Source: Leptolyngbya boryana PCC 6306 (GTDB taxonomy: Bacteria > Cyanobacteriota > Cyanobacteriia > Leptolyngbyales > Leptolyngbyaceae). Taken from it: DNA of 64,000 nt. This document shows positions 8,803-16,803 of this stretch, in pieces (positions within the stretch are counted from its first letter, which is position 1; every line of letters begins with the position of its first letter). A program made the translations under genes and the position numbers. The notes beneath the pieces are model-generated. The model did not search any database. It was not told the origin of the DNA and saw only the letters and a program-made list of their open reading frames with translations. The DNA is taken from contig NZ_KB731325.1 of NCBI RefSeq assembly GCF_000353285.1, positions 73,006 through 137,005 of the forward strand, read 5' to 3'.

Positions 8803-9362
8803 GATTCTAGAAGATGAGAGCGCTAAAGATTAGGCGATCGTGGCAACGTTTCAAGATGCGAGTTGTGATGGCAATTCTGTCAACGCGATCAAGAACTGGG
8901 TTGGGGTATGGCTGAGATATGTTGCGAGATTCTAGTTGGACGGTCAATTTTGTCAACACGATGGGCGGTCGCATGACTAGAACTAGGTCAAGGCAATGTT
9001 TCAAGATGCGAGTTGGACAGTCAATTCTGGCAACAGGATTGAGATGTCGGTTGGGATAGGCTGGGATATGTTGCGAGATTCTAGATGAGCGGTCAATTCT
9101 GTCAACACGGTGAGCGACCACATTAGTGGAAGTACCCGCAGGAATGTTTCTACATACGAGTCATTCAGTCAACTCTGTCAATTATTGCGATTTATTAAGA
9201 GTTTATAGAATTGATTCAACATGGAAGGTTTGTTGATTAAATTGCACAACCTGCCGCCAGAACGGTGATGAAGTTTAATTGAGCCGCGTTGACAATCAGA
9301 GCAACGATCAACAAATGCACGAAATGTTAGCGGATTCTAGAGTGAATGTTTCGCGATTCTAG
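8803..9362 (+). repeat. Five exact copies of GATTCTAG in the origin region
   Basis: The octamer GATTCTAG occurs at 8803, 8928, 9077, 9333 and 9355, usually preceded by GCG or GCGA. Two copies belong to the ~75-bp repeats, but three lie outside them, so it seems to be an independent site. Chance would give far fewer than one copy in 560 bp. Confidence 0.55.
8842..9186 (+). repeat. Five iteron-like ~75-bp repeats
   Basis: The core GTCAATTCTGTCAACA recurs with few changes; the 'caatt/caact' position falls at 8872, 8945, 9022, 9094 and 9170, giving spacings of 73, 77, 72 and 76 bp, close to seven turns of B-DNA. Two leader types alternate: TTTCAAGATGCGAGTTG (8850 and 9000) and ATGTTGCGAGATTCTAG (8919 and 9068). 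So the array is two copies of a ~150-bp double unit plus a fifth half. The position between two candidate replication proteins fits an origin with iterons. An operator array is the alternative. Confidence 0.7.
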
Positions 9363-9455
9363 TCTTTCTGAACTAGAGAAAAGACACTCGATGATCGCAT
9401 CAATCCTCTGCAGAAGCTGAACCTTACACCTACCGAGGTCACAGCATCCTGAAGC

Positions 9456-11435
9456 ATGGGTGTTGACAGTTTCGCTTTAGCAAAGTGGTTTTTAGCGCTT
9501 AGCGGTATACTTTTCCGCATGTCGATCTCTTTTACTAATGTGACTCAATTAGACAACTCCCACTCACTATCGGTATTGTCTAACTCCGATGCTTCTGAAT
9601 TGATGAGCGCTTCCCTCAATTCAGCTCGGGTGCAAGCTTATGCTGCGAAACTGAAGGGGGATAAGTCATTTTTGCGCTTGATTCTTGTGAATGTTGCAGC
9701 AGGAATTAATCAGTTCAGATTGCAGTCTGATCACTCACGCCTAGAAGGGAATAAAGATGTTGTCAATCTCTATGGAGAGACTGAGAGGATTGGAGCTTTA
9801 GACAAGCGATCGATTCAACGCCTGGAGCGACGGTTTCGTTCTGTTCTCAAGACAGATGAGTTTTGGCATCAGACAGCGACCTGGATTCTGGTTCATCTTG
9901 ATCAGTGGCAACAAGAATCACGGATGCCGTCAGAGCTTGGAGTGCTATCTATCATGTCAGAGCGTGACATGATAGATAGCGATAAGTGGCGCGAGTCTTC
10001 AGTTACGAGTGCCTGTGCTTGGCATACAGCGAGTCAGTGGTTGAGACACTTGAATCTTCCGACATACGGAGCATCTGAAATTGATAAATTGTTAGGCATT
10101 GAAACCGTTGATTCTGAGGAAACGCGAGAACCTTTATTCCAGGATGCAGATATTGAACGAGTTGCGACAGGCTACCCCATTCTCACGGGTGCTCAAGCAC
10201 TGATCAACTCTCAATGGGAAAATGGCGAATATCCTTACTGGAAAAAGCTAGTAGGTGGCGGGTTCATCCAGCACAACATTGTCCGTCAAAGCCCTTCCAG
10301 CCAGCAGATGGAATTGGTTCCAGGGCAAGCTGCTTGGGAGATTATTAAGAATTTTGGTCCTGAAGCCGCATATGTTTTTCTCATCTTCGCTTCGTATGCA
10401 ACTGACTCTGAGGAGCCGTGGGCTGACCAAATTCGGTTGCAGGGGACGGATCTGATCCGACTGTTTGGCTGGGATAAACGCACAGACATTACGATCGCGC
10501 AGAAGCTCAAAAAGATTGGCAGCTTAGTAGAATTGGTCTGTAGCCTTGCTGTGCTGGTTAGTAACATCAATATTGGTGAAAAACGGTACAACGTTGAGCG
10601 AGGTGCAATGTGGATACTCGAAGGGCTGGGGTATTCAGGTCAACTCGCTTTGACGGTCAATGCGAATCGCTCTGGTTCTCCAAGCTATGAACCAGGGGAA
10701 CCAGATGAGCTATACATCAAAGTGCGCCCTGGAATTTGGACTGAAAAGTTTTTGAATGCGAGTGATGTGAGTGCGAAGGAAGCGCTCTTTCAATATGGCT
10801 ATCTCGCAAAAAGTACCCTTCAAATTAACCCTTATCGTCAGCGCTTGGCTTCAAAGCTAGCAATTTTCCTCACAATCATGAGTCGGATTCGGGAAGAAGG
10901 TCGTTATGAAGTCAGAACTCTCCTGGAAAGACTGGAGCCAACTGAACTACTAGAAGAAATTCGAGAGAATCGGGTTCGTCGAACGAAGGTCATCAATCAA
11001 TGGGATAGTGCATTGCTAACGCTGAAAGAGCTGGGATGGGAAATTGGCTTTGATCCAGCAACGTATCCAGAGAGTATTCGACCCGCTTGGGCAGTGAGTG
11101 ATGAGGTCGATGCGACGAGCTATCGTCCTCGTAATTGGTTAGCGACCTGGCTTAAAGCGATCGTGATCATCAAGCCCTCCGAAAAAATCCAAGAAAAGCT
11201 CGAAGATCATTCTCCCGTTGCATTGAAGGCTCCTCCGGCTCCCGCTCAACCTCCGGCTCTAACAGGTGAGGCAATTCAAGCTGCACTGGATGCGAAAGGA
11301 ATGACCAAAGCAGAGTTAGCAGACAAATTGAACGTCGATCGCTCATTGGTGACACGCTGGCTTAAGGGGCAAAGAAAGATTCAGCCGAAACATCAGGCTG
11401 AAATTAAACTGATCCTCGGAGACCTTGAGAGTTAG
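9456..11435 (+). CDS. Hypothetical protein with C-terminal XRE-type HTH, next to the candidate origin
   Basis: A 659-residue protein. The last ~50 residues are a Cro/CI-type helix-turn-helix ('MTKAELADKLNVDRSLVTRW', then 'LKGQRKIQPKHQAEIKLIL'), linked by a proline-rich stretch ('PPAPAQPPALTGE') to a large helical body I do not recognise. The body contains 'RLFGWDKRTDITIAQKLKKIG' near residues 335-355. Position just downstream of the repeat array and divergent from the replication gene suggests a second initiator, a copy-number regulator or an origin-binding protein. The start is uncertain: neither ATG 9456 nor ATG 9519 (22 codons in) has a good ribosome binding site. A perfect 16-bp inverted repeat lies inside the gene at 9944-9980. 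Confidence 0.75.
   Translation: MGVDSFALAKWFLALSGILFRMSISFTNVTQLDNSHSLSVLSNSDASELMSASLNSARVQAYAAKLKGDKSFLRLILVNVAAGINQFRLQSDHSRLEGNKDVVNLYGETERIGALDKRSIQRLERRFRSVLKTDEFWHQTATWILVHLDQWQQESRMPSELGVLSIMSERDMIDSDKWRESSVTSACAWHTASQWLRHLNLPTYGASEIDKLLGIETVDSEETREPLFQDADIERVATGYPILTGAQALINSQWENGEYPYWKKLVGGGFIQHNIVRQSPSSQQMELVPGQAAWEIIKNFGPEAAYVFLIFASYATDSEEPWADQIRLQGTDLIRLFGWDKRTDITIAQKLKKIGSLVELVCSLAVLVSNINIGEKRYNVERGAMWILEGLGYSGQLALTVNANRSGSPSYEPGEPDELYIKVRPGIWTEKFLNASDVSAKEALFQYGYLAKSTLQINPYRQRLASKLAIFLTIMSRIREEGRYEVRTLLERLEPTELLEEIRENRVRRTKVINQWDSALLTLKELGWEIGFDPATYPESIRPAWAVSDEVDATSYRPRNWLATWLKAIVIIKPSEKIQEKLEDHSPVALKAPPAPAQPPALTGEAIQAALDAKGMTKAELADKLNVDRSLVTRWLKGQRKIQPKHQAEIKLILGDLES
9944..9980. 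repeat. Perfect 16-bp inverted repeat within a coding region
   Basis: Left arm GCTATCTATCATGTCA (9944-9959), loop GAGCG (9960-9964), right arm TGACATGATAGATAGC (9965-9980). It encodes 'SIMSERDMIDSD' in the HTH-protein gene. A 16-bp perfect stem with a 5-nt loop is long for coding sequence and could be a protein-binding site or a pausing or processing hairpin. Confidence 0.8.
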
Positions 11436-11460
11436 CTGAGCTAACTTCCAAATACGGGGC

Positions 11461-11510
11461 AATTTCTTGTGTAATTTAGGTACAATAAAATCATAGTTAC
11501 ACAAGAAATT
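11461..11510. promoter_or_regulatory. Palindromic element copy A, abutting a start codon
   Basis: Perfect 14-bp dyad AATTTCTTGTGTAA (11461-11474) and TTACACAAGAAATT (11497-11510) around a 22-bp spacer. The right arm ends one base before the ATG of the DUF6788-like gene, so the only ribosome-binding-like sequence (AAGAA) is inside the stem. The spacer contains TACAAT, a possible -10 box. It could be an operator, an RNA hairpin that hides the ribosome binding site, or a recombination site. Three other copies share the same spacer length. Confidence 0.75.
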
Positions 11511-11858
11511 ATGCCGCGCCGACCTACGATCACGTCTTTGCAAGCCTCCATTAATCGTCTGAGTTCCGATGAGCAGCAGCAGCTTTACATTTGGCTCGGT
11601 CAGCGGCTGCAAGAAAATTCAATGCTTGGAGCTGATGTAGCTCCAAGCGGAGTTGAGACGCGCAACTATCAAGGAAAAACCTATGTGTTGCAGAAGCGGC
11701 GCTGTGGTCGGGCGGATTGCTCGTGTATGGATGGAGAGGTTTCGGAGGTGGGGCATGGACCCTACTGGTATGCGTACTGGCATGAGAGCGGAAAAACGCA
11801 GAATCATTATGTTGGGAAACGTCCTCCTTGGATGGAAGAGGCGATGTCTGAGGGGTGA
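11511..11858 (+). CDS. DUF6788-like protein with C-x4-C-x-C cysteine cluster
   Basis: A 115-residue protein. The second half 'YVLQKRRCGRADCSCMDGE...GHGPYWYAYWHESGKT...YVGK' fits my recollection of DUF6788: a Cys cluster (C-x4-C-x-C), a 'HGPYWYxYW' strand and a terminal 'Y-GK'. The cluster could bind metal. The N-terminal part ('SLQASINRLSSDEQQQLYIWL') is helical. Function unknown; family members are found on mobile elements. The gene lies between two copies of the TTTCTTGTGTAA dyad (11461-11510 and 11921-11960), with the first touching its start codon. This suggests that it is regulated by, or travels with, those elements. Confidence 0.7.
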   Translation: MPRRPTITSLQASINRLSSDEQQQLYIWLGQRLQENSMLGADVAPSGVETRNYQGKTYVLQKRRCGRADCSCMDGEVSEVGHGPYWYAYWHESGKTQNHYVGKRPPWMEEAMSEG

Positions 11859-11920
11859 GAAATGCGATCAATGACTTGAAGATGAAGAATGCAGTTCATG
11901 GGAAACAGGTAAACTCCAAT

Positions 11921-11960
11921 CTTGTGTAAGATAGGCAAAATAAATCCCTTATTGCACAAG
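11921..11960. promoter_or_regulatory. Palindromic element copy B
   Basis: CTTGTGTAA (11921-11929), a 22-bp spacer, then TTGCACAAG (11952-11960), followed by AAAAT; one arm position is mismatched. It lies 62 bp after the DUF6788-like gene. Its spacer closely resembles that of copy C (shared CAAAATAAATCC). Confidence 0.7.
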
Positions 11961-12270
11961 AAAATTTTCCTGAAACATAGCGAGATCCTGAATGCGGTTC
12001 TCCACTCGACAGGTTCAGATCTGCATAAGAGATCTGTTGATGTGCCTAGGGACTAAACTTATCGCAATCTCTCAACAATTGATTCTCCTAGCGTTCTGCG
12101 GTTTCTTAGCTGCTATTAGATTACAGGAGTCATGCAATAGATCGTTTGTACGTCATCAATAAACGCTCCTTTACTGATGAGCTAGAAAAATGCTGTGTTA
12201 CCTTCCTTTGATTGCGTTTTTACCCCTTTTTTGACAGGGGAAGCATTTCCTAAACTTCATCAGGAATAGT

Positions 12271-12294
12271 GCGCCAACTTCGGAGAGTTGGCGC
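12271..12294 (-). terminator. Hairpin after the membrane-protein gene
   Basis: Perfect 9-bp stem GCGCCAACT / AGTTGGCGC with a 6-nt loop, 13 bp beyond the stop codon at 12307. The T-tract is weak, so intrinsic termination is uncertain. Confidence 0.45.
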
Positions 12295-12306
12295 GGGTGA
12301 GCGTAG

Positions 12307-12633
12307 CTATTCTGCGTCAGATAGGGTCGCCAGGATTTTGTCAAGGCGATCGTTAGCATCTTGAAGGCGCTTTTCTGCCTCATTTTTTAGGGTGAGAAAC
12401 CTGCTGCCTGAAACGAGTCCGCTAGCAGTTGAGATCGCGCCTTCAGACGTGCGCTCTGTGAGCAGGAGACCGACTCCGGCAATACTGATGAGGGCGCTTG
12501 CCCCTGTCATGATCAGTGCAGCTTGAAAACTCCGATGAGCTGAATTGAAGGTGATGTGGCTCTGACGCAAGATTTCTTCTGCGATTTGATGACTTAAAGA
12601 AGATTGGGTGTGAACATCATGTGGGTTTTCCAT
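12307..12633 (-). CDS. Small two-helix membrane protein, CyanoTRADDas_TM-like
   Basis: A 108-residue protein starting at ATG 12633. A hydrophobic hairpin 'AALIMTGASALISIAGVGLL' (residues ~38-57) is followed by 'TASGLVSGSRFLTL' and an amphipathic tail 'NEAEKRLQDANDRLDKIL'. This fits my recollection of the cyanobacterial 'TRADD-N-associated transmembrane' family, small membrane proteins encoded next to NB-ARC/STAND proteins in predicted conflict or immunity systems. It is divergent from the NB-ARC gene, which supports partnership: a membrane-acting effector or anchor controlled by the NTPase. A longer form starting upstream at 12702 would intrude on the NB-ARC 5' region and has no family support. 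Confidence 0.72.
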   Translation of the reverse strand: MENPHDVHTQSSLSHQIAEEILRQSHITFNSAHRSFQAALIMTGASALISIAGVGLLLTERTSEGAISTASGLVSGSRFLTLKNEAEKRLQDANDRLDKILATLSDAE

Positions 12634-12819
12634 TGTTAAAAGAACCTGAACGAAGATTACAGATTGATGTTCACGTTGCGGGTAGACCCCAATGCAAACC
12701 AAGATTCAGAGGGGCAAGTAGGTACCCTAAGCGGATGTTACAGTGGTTCGGGGTACCTGATACCCCAAGGGGGTGCCCCAAACTTTCTGTTTCCCATTCG
12801 TCGCTGCCCTTTCTATCCC

Positions 12820-15800
12820 ATGCCCAGAGCTACCTATGGTCCTCGAGTCAAATATCGAGCAAAACGCCTCTTCACTGCGATCGCAGCATTTGCCCAAGAT
12901 GAGTTAGAGGGCGTTGAGCAGATTCCAGTTCGATGCTCCTGGCAGCCAGAAGCAGACTCGCCAACGTTGATTGTGCGAACAACCCTGAGAGCACTCGAAG
13001 AACTGTGTAAAAAGGATGGATTCGGAACGCCGTTAACCAAACCCCAGATTCGAGAAGCTTTAAGCCGCATGGAAGATTTCCTGAACATTTTGGAAGATGT
13101 TCGAGAAAATCCAAAAGGAACTGAACATTGGCACTTCAAGTTAACGCTGTGGTCAAGAGATACAACTGAGAATGTAAATCAGTTTGACCAATTCTGGGAA
13201 ACTAAGCGACCACTCAAATCAAAGGAACAACAAACCGTAAATCCGATAGTTGCGTCCTCAGAACCCACGCCTATAAAGCCAGAGAAATGTGGCCTTAATT
13301 TTCTCTTTAGCAAATCACTGCAAAATCAACAAAATAATCAAGAAGGACAAGCGATTCAGATTCACGCTCCACACGTCCCTGTGTTTGTGGGGCAGGGTCG
13401 TCCGACTTTTGGCAAACCGCTACAAATGCCACCTCTTCCCGACTATTTTGTGGAACGTCCAGAGCACCAGGATGCGGTGAAATTCCTGTTAATGCGGGAA
13501 GGCCTTGATGAACCTGCCACGTTGATTGTGAGTGCAATTCATGGGTTGGGCGGCATTGGGAAGTCAGTGTTGGCGGCGTGGCTTGCCCATGATGCGGAGG
13601 TGCAAGCGCGATTCTGCGATGGCGTGCTGTGGGCAACCTTGGGGCAAGACCCTGATATTCTCTCCTTTCTCTGCGATTGGATTCAGGCATTGGGCGATCG
13701 CGACTATAAACCGACGACGATTTCGGGTGCATCAAGTCATCTGCGCACGTTGTTGTATGACAAGCGGGTGTTGCTCGTGGTGGATGATACGTGGTCGCCG
13801 GAGCATGTAGAGCCGTTTCGGGTGGGGCGATCGGGGTGTCGGGTGTTGGTGACGACAAGGGAGGCAGCGATCGCGGATGCCAAACGCTATGACCTAGAAG
13901 AGATGAAGCCGGAGCAGTCGCTGGAGCTGTTGACGAAGAAGTATCCGGGAAAGTTAATTGCGATGGAGCGATCGCAAGCGGCACAGTTGGCAGAAACCGT
14001 AGGGCATTTGCCACTGGCGTTGGAGTTGGCAGCTGCCCAGATTGATGATGGTGTGCTGTTTAGTGAGTTGTTAGAGGATCTGCAAGCGGAGACAGCACGA
14101 TTAGAGACGTTGGATCGCCCGGTGGAAGTGAGTGCCGCCTATGGTAAGCGGTATAGCCTGTTGGCATCTTTGAATTTGAGTGTGCAGCGGCTATCGTCGG
14201 AGCAACAACGGCAGTTTGCCTGGTTGGGTGTCTTGCCAGAGGATGTATTGGTAACGGAGCAGGTGACGGCAACATTGTGGCAGATGACGGCGCGGCAAGC
14301 GGGGGCGGCGCTACGGGTGTTGAGATCTCGTGCCTTGCTCCTAGCGGGCGTGCAGCAGGTGGGACAAAAGCCGACCTATCGGATTCATGACTTGATTCAT
14401 AATTTGGCAAAACGTTTACTCACAGGTAGTCCTGAACCGGAGTATGAGCAGGATCTGCCGGGATTGGGAATGACGTTAGTAGATGCCCATACTAAGTTTT
14501 TGCAGCGGTATAGGGAGAAGACGGATCAGGGAGGATGGCACAGCTTACCGGAAGATAGCTATATTCACAGTCAACTCACATGGCATTTGGAGCAGGCGGG
14601 ACAGGTTGAGGAGATTCATGCCCTGCTGAAGGAGCGTACAACAACAGGGCAAAACGGGTGGTTTGTTGCTTGCGAGTCGTTAGGGCAGACAGCGAATTTT
14701 GTCAAAGATGTAGCGCGAGCATGGCAATGGGCGGATCAGCAGTGCGAAACTAATCCGGTGGGTGCGATTTATTGGCAATGTCGCTATCTGTTGATCTATG
14801 GTTCGCTCAATAGTCTAGCGAGCAACATTCCTCCAGAATTGATTGCAGCGTTGGTGGAGAAGGGATTCTGGAAGCCGAACCAGGGGTTAGCTTATGTACA
14901 GCAAATACCAGAGGCAAGGCGGCGTGCTGATGCAATTGCGACAATTTTGCCTCATTTGCCAAAAGAGTTGATGGGCGAAGTGTTAGCAGTGACACGTGAA
15001 ATTCAGGATGAATCTGTTCGCACTGATATATTGCGTGCTTTAGTGCCTCACCTGCCAGAGTTAGTGAGTGAAACGCTGGCAGTGACACGTGAAATTCAGG
15101 ATAAGTCTGCACGTGCTCATGCGTTGTGTGCTTTAGTGCCTCACCTGCCAGAGTTGGTGAGTGAAACGCTAGCAGTGGCACGCGAAATTCAGGATAAGTC
15201 TGCACGTGCTGATGCGTTGCGTGTTTTAATACCTCACCTATCAGGAGAATGGATGGGCGAAGCGCTGGCAGTGACGCGTGAAATTCAGGATGAATTTGCC
15301 CGTGCTTCTGCATTGTGTAATTTAGTACCTTACCTACCAGGATTAGTGGGTGAAGCGCTGGCAGTGACGCGTGAAATTCAGGATGAATTTGCCCGTGCTT
15401 CTGCATTGTGCAATTTAGTACCTTACCTACCAGGATTAGTGGGTGAAGCGCTGGCAGTGACACGTGAAATTAGTAATGAGTCTAATCGCATTGATGTATT
15501 GCGTGCTTTAATACCTTACCTATCAGGAGAATGGAGGGGTGAAGTGTTGACAGTGATACGTGAAATTGGGAATGAATCTGCGCGTGCTGATGTTTTGTGT
15601 GCTTTAGTGCCTCATCTGTCGGAAGAATTGATGGGTGAGGCGCTAGCAGTGACACGCGCAATTCAGTTTGAGTACTTTCGCGCCTTTGCGTTGCGGACTT
15701 TAGTGCCTCATCTATCAGAGGAACTGTTGGACGAAGCGTTAGTAGTGATGCGCGAAATTGGGAATGAGACTATGCGTGCTGATGTTTTGTGTGCTTTAGT

Positions 15801-16737
15801 ACCTCACTTGCCGGAGCTGGTGGGTGAAGCACTTGCAGTGACACGTGAGATTGGGAATGAGTCTGCACGTGCTTCTGCGTTGTGTGCTTTAGTGCCTCAC
15901 TTGCCGGAGCTGGCGGGTGAAGCACTTTCAGTGGCACGTGAGGTTGAGGATGAATCTGCGCGCGCTCATGCTTTACGTGCCTTAGTGCCTCATCTGTCAG
16001 AGGGATTGATGAGTGAAGCGCTGGCAGTGACACGTGAAATTCAGGATAAGTTTGTGCGTGCTAATGTTTTGCGTGCCTTAGTGCCTCATCTGTCGGAAGA
16101 ATTGATGGGCGAAGCGTTGGCAATGACACGTGAAATCGGGAATAAGTCCGCACGTGCTGATGTTTTGTGTGCTTTAGTACCTCGCTTGCCGGAGCTGGCG
16201 GGTGAAGCACTTGCAGTGACACGTGAAATTGGGAACGAGTCTGCACGTAATGCTCTGCGTGCCTTAGTGCCTCATCTGTCAGAGGGATTGATGGGCGAAG
16301 CATTGGCAATAACACGTGAAATTGGGAACGAGTCTGCGCGTGCTGATGTTTTGTGTGCTTTAGTACCTCGCTTGCCGGAGCTGGCGGGTGAAGCACTTGC
16401 AGTGACACGTGAAATTGGGAACGAGTCTGCGCGTGCTTCTGCGTTGTGTGCTTTAGTGCCTCATTTGCCAGAATCATCAATCAACGAATCCTTAGAATGT
16501 GTAAAGAAGATGCGGGATCTCTACTACAAAGCAAAAGCACTTCAATGCTTTACACAACAATTGACGTGCATATCTACTACTCCACGCTTTTGGTCTGAAA
16601 CCTTACACGCTTTCTCTGCTCTACATCGCTATGAATTAATAGCAACCCTAGCGAATTTAACTTCCTTCGTCTTAACTCTTGGTGGTGTGGATTCCGGAAA
16701 TTATGGCAGAGGGAATTCCGGAAATTATGGCAGATGA
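12820..16737 (+). CDS. NB-ARC (STAND) NTPase with helical repeats; 3' end replaced by an IS21 insertion
   Basis: STAND-type signalling ATPase. The N-terminal module ('MPRATYGPRVKYRAKRLFTA' to 'HWHFKLTLWSRDT') resembles the adaptor domain that opens many cyanobacterial NB-ARC proteins. The NTPase has P-loop 'GLGGIGKSVLAAWLA' near 13545, kinase-2 'VLLVVDDTWS' near 13770, 'CRVLVTTRE' near 13840 and 'GHLPLALELAA' near 14005. The C-terminal third is about 17 HEAT-like units of 31-32 residues. I chose ATG 12820 because homologues start with 'MPRxTYG'; the open frame reaches ATG 12664, but its first 52 codons run over GC-rich palindromes (such as GGGGTACCTGATACCCC) and leave no room for a divergent promoter. 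The last 16 codons ('VDSGNYGR' and on) are IS21 end sequence; the original tail is at 19230-19295. Probably a ligand-sensing immunity or cell-death switch. Confidence 0.85.
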   Translation: MPRATYGPRVKYRAKRLFTAIAAFAQDELEGVEQIPVRCSWQPEADSPTLIVRTTLRALEELCKKDGFGTPLTKPQIREALSRMEDFLNILEDVRENPKGTEHWHFKLTLWSRDTTENVNQFDQFWETKRPLKSKEQQTVNPIVASSEPTPIKPEKCGLNFLFSKSLQNQQNNQEGQAIQIHAPHVPVFVGQGRPTFGKPLQMPPLPDYFVERPEHQDAVKFLLMREGLDEPATLIVSAIHGLGGIGKSVLAAWLAHDAEVQARFCDGVLWATLGQDPDILSFLCDWIQALGDRDYKPTTISGASSHLRTLLYDKRVLLVVDDTWSPEHVEPFRVGRSGCRVLVTTREAAIADAKRYDLEEMKPEQSLELLTKKYPGKLIAMERSQAAQLAETVGHLPLALELAAAQIDDGVLFSELLEDLQAETARLETLDRPVEVSAAYGKRYSLLASLNLSVQRLSSEQQRQFAWLGVLPEDVLVTEQVTATLWQMTARQAGAALRVLRSRALLLAGVQQVGQKPTYRIHDLIHNLAKRLLTGSPEPEYEQDLPGLGMTLVDAHTKFLQRYREKTDQGGWHSLPEDSYIHSQLTWHLEQAGQVEEIHALLKERTTTGQNGWFVACESLGQTANFVKDVARAWQWADQQCETNPVGAIYWQCRYLLIYGSLNSLASNIPPELIAALVEKGFWKPNQGLAYVQQIPEARRRADAIATILPHLPKELMGEVLAVTREIQDESVRTDILRALVPHLPELVSETLAVTREIQDKSARAHALCALVPHLPELVSETLAVAREIQDKSARADALRVLIPHLSGEWMGEALAVTREIQDEFARASALCNLVPYLPGLVGEALAVTREIQDEFARASALCNLVPYLPGLVGEALAVTREISNESNRIDVLRALIPYLSGEWRGEVLTVIREIGNESARADVLCALVPHLSEELMGEALAVTRAIQFEYFRAFALRTLVPHLSEELLDEALVVMREIGNETMRADVLCALVPHLPELVGEALAVTREIGNESARASALCALVPHLPELAGEALSVAREVEDESARAHALRALVPHLSEGLMSEALAVTREIQDKFVRANVLRALVPHLSEELMGEALAMTREIGNKSARADVLCALVPRLPELAGEALAVTREIGNESARNALRALVPHLSEGLMGEALAITREIGNESARADVLCALVPRLPELAGEALAVTREIGNESARASALCALVPHLPESSINESLECVKKMRDLYYKAKALQCFTQQLTCISTTPRFWSETLHAFSALHRYELIATLANLTSFVLTLGGVDSGNYGRGNSGNYGR
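14905..16485 (+). repeat. ~17 tandem 93-96-bp coding repeats (HEAT-like)
   Basis: Each unit encodes a helix pair close to 'ARADVLCALVPHLPEL' followed by 'VGEALAVTREIGNES'; two lengths alternate (31 residues with 'PEL', 32 with 'SEEL' or 'SEGL'). Neighbouring units are nearly identical at DNA level (for example the units around 15290-15470), a sign of recent expansion by unequal recombination. One unit near 16240 is one codon shorter. Confidence 0.85.
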
Positions 16738-16803
16738 GTTTCTCCTCAGGGACGATCGCAAAAACCCAGAAGAAGGGGAATGTGATCTCCTTGAAAAACT
16801 CAG

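Larger units (their letters stand above)
8167..9455. other. Replication-region intergenic sequence (candidate origin)
   Basis: About 1.3 kb between the divergent replication gene and the HTH protein gene. It holds the terminator-like hairpin at 8466-8485, five ~75-bp imperfect repeats (8842-9186) and five exact copies of GATTCTAG. Short ORFs in it have no ribosome binding site and run through the repeats, so I regard it as non-coding. The stretch 9186-9330 is A+T-rich (for example around 9190-9235) and could act as an unwinding element. A DnaA box was not clearly identified. Confidence 0.6.
11859..12306. other. Intergenic region with terminator-like hairpin
   Basis: No gene seen. It contains palindromic copy B and a strong hairpin at 12271-12294 (GCGCCAACT-TCGGAG-AGTTGGCGC, 9-bp stem) that lies just after the stop of the minus-strand membrane protein gene. 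The hairpin has no clear T-run on either side, so it may be a factor-assisted terminator or an mRNA-stabilising 3' end. Confidence 0.5.

Noticed and set aside
8807-9121. Minus-strand ORF of 104 codons across the iteron region
   Set aside because: Its sequence simply follows the DNA repeats, with no ribosome binding site; the repeat array is better explained as non-coding.
8842-9186. CRISPR array
   Set aside because: Units are imperfect, ~75 bp apart, with similar rather than unique 'spacers', and no cas gene is nearby.
13545-13600. IstB- or helicase-type reading of the NB-ARC P-loop protein
   Set aside because: GGIGKS with kinase-2 DDTW and GHLPLAL motifs is specific for NB-ARC.
13307-14014. 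Minus-strand ORF of 235 codons
   Set aside because: Proline/threonine-rich antisense of the NB-ARC NTPase domain, which has clear sense-strand motifs.
14807-16480. Long minus-strand ORFs (14807-15463, 15770-16033, 16061-16480)
   Set aside because: They are antisense shadows of the HEAT-repeat coding array; their repeats mirror the sense repeats.
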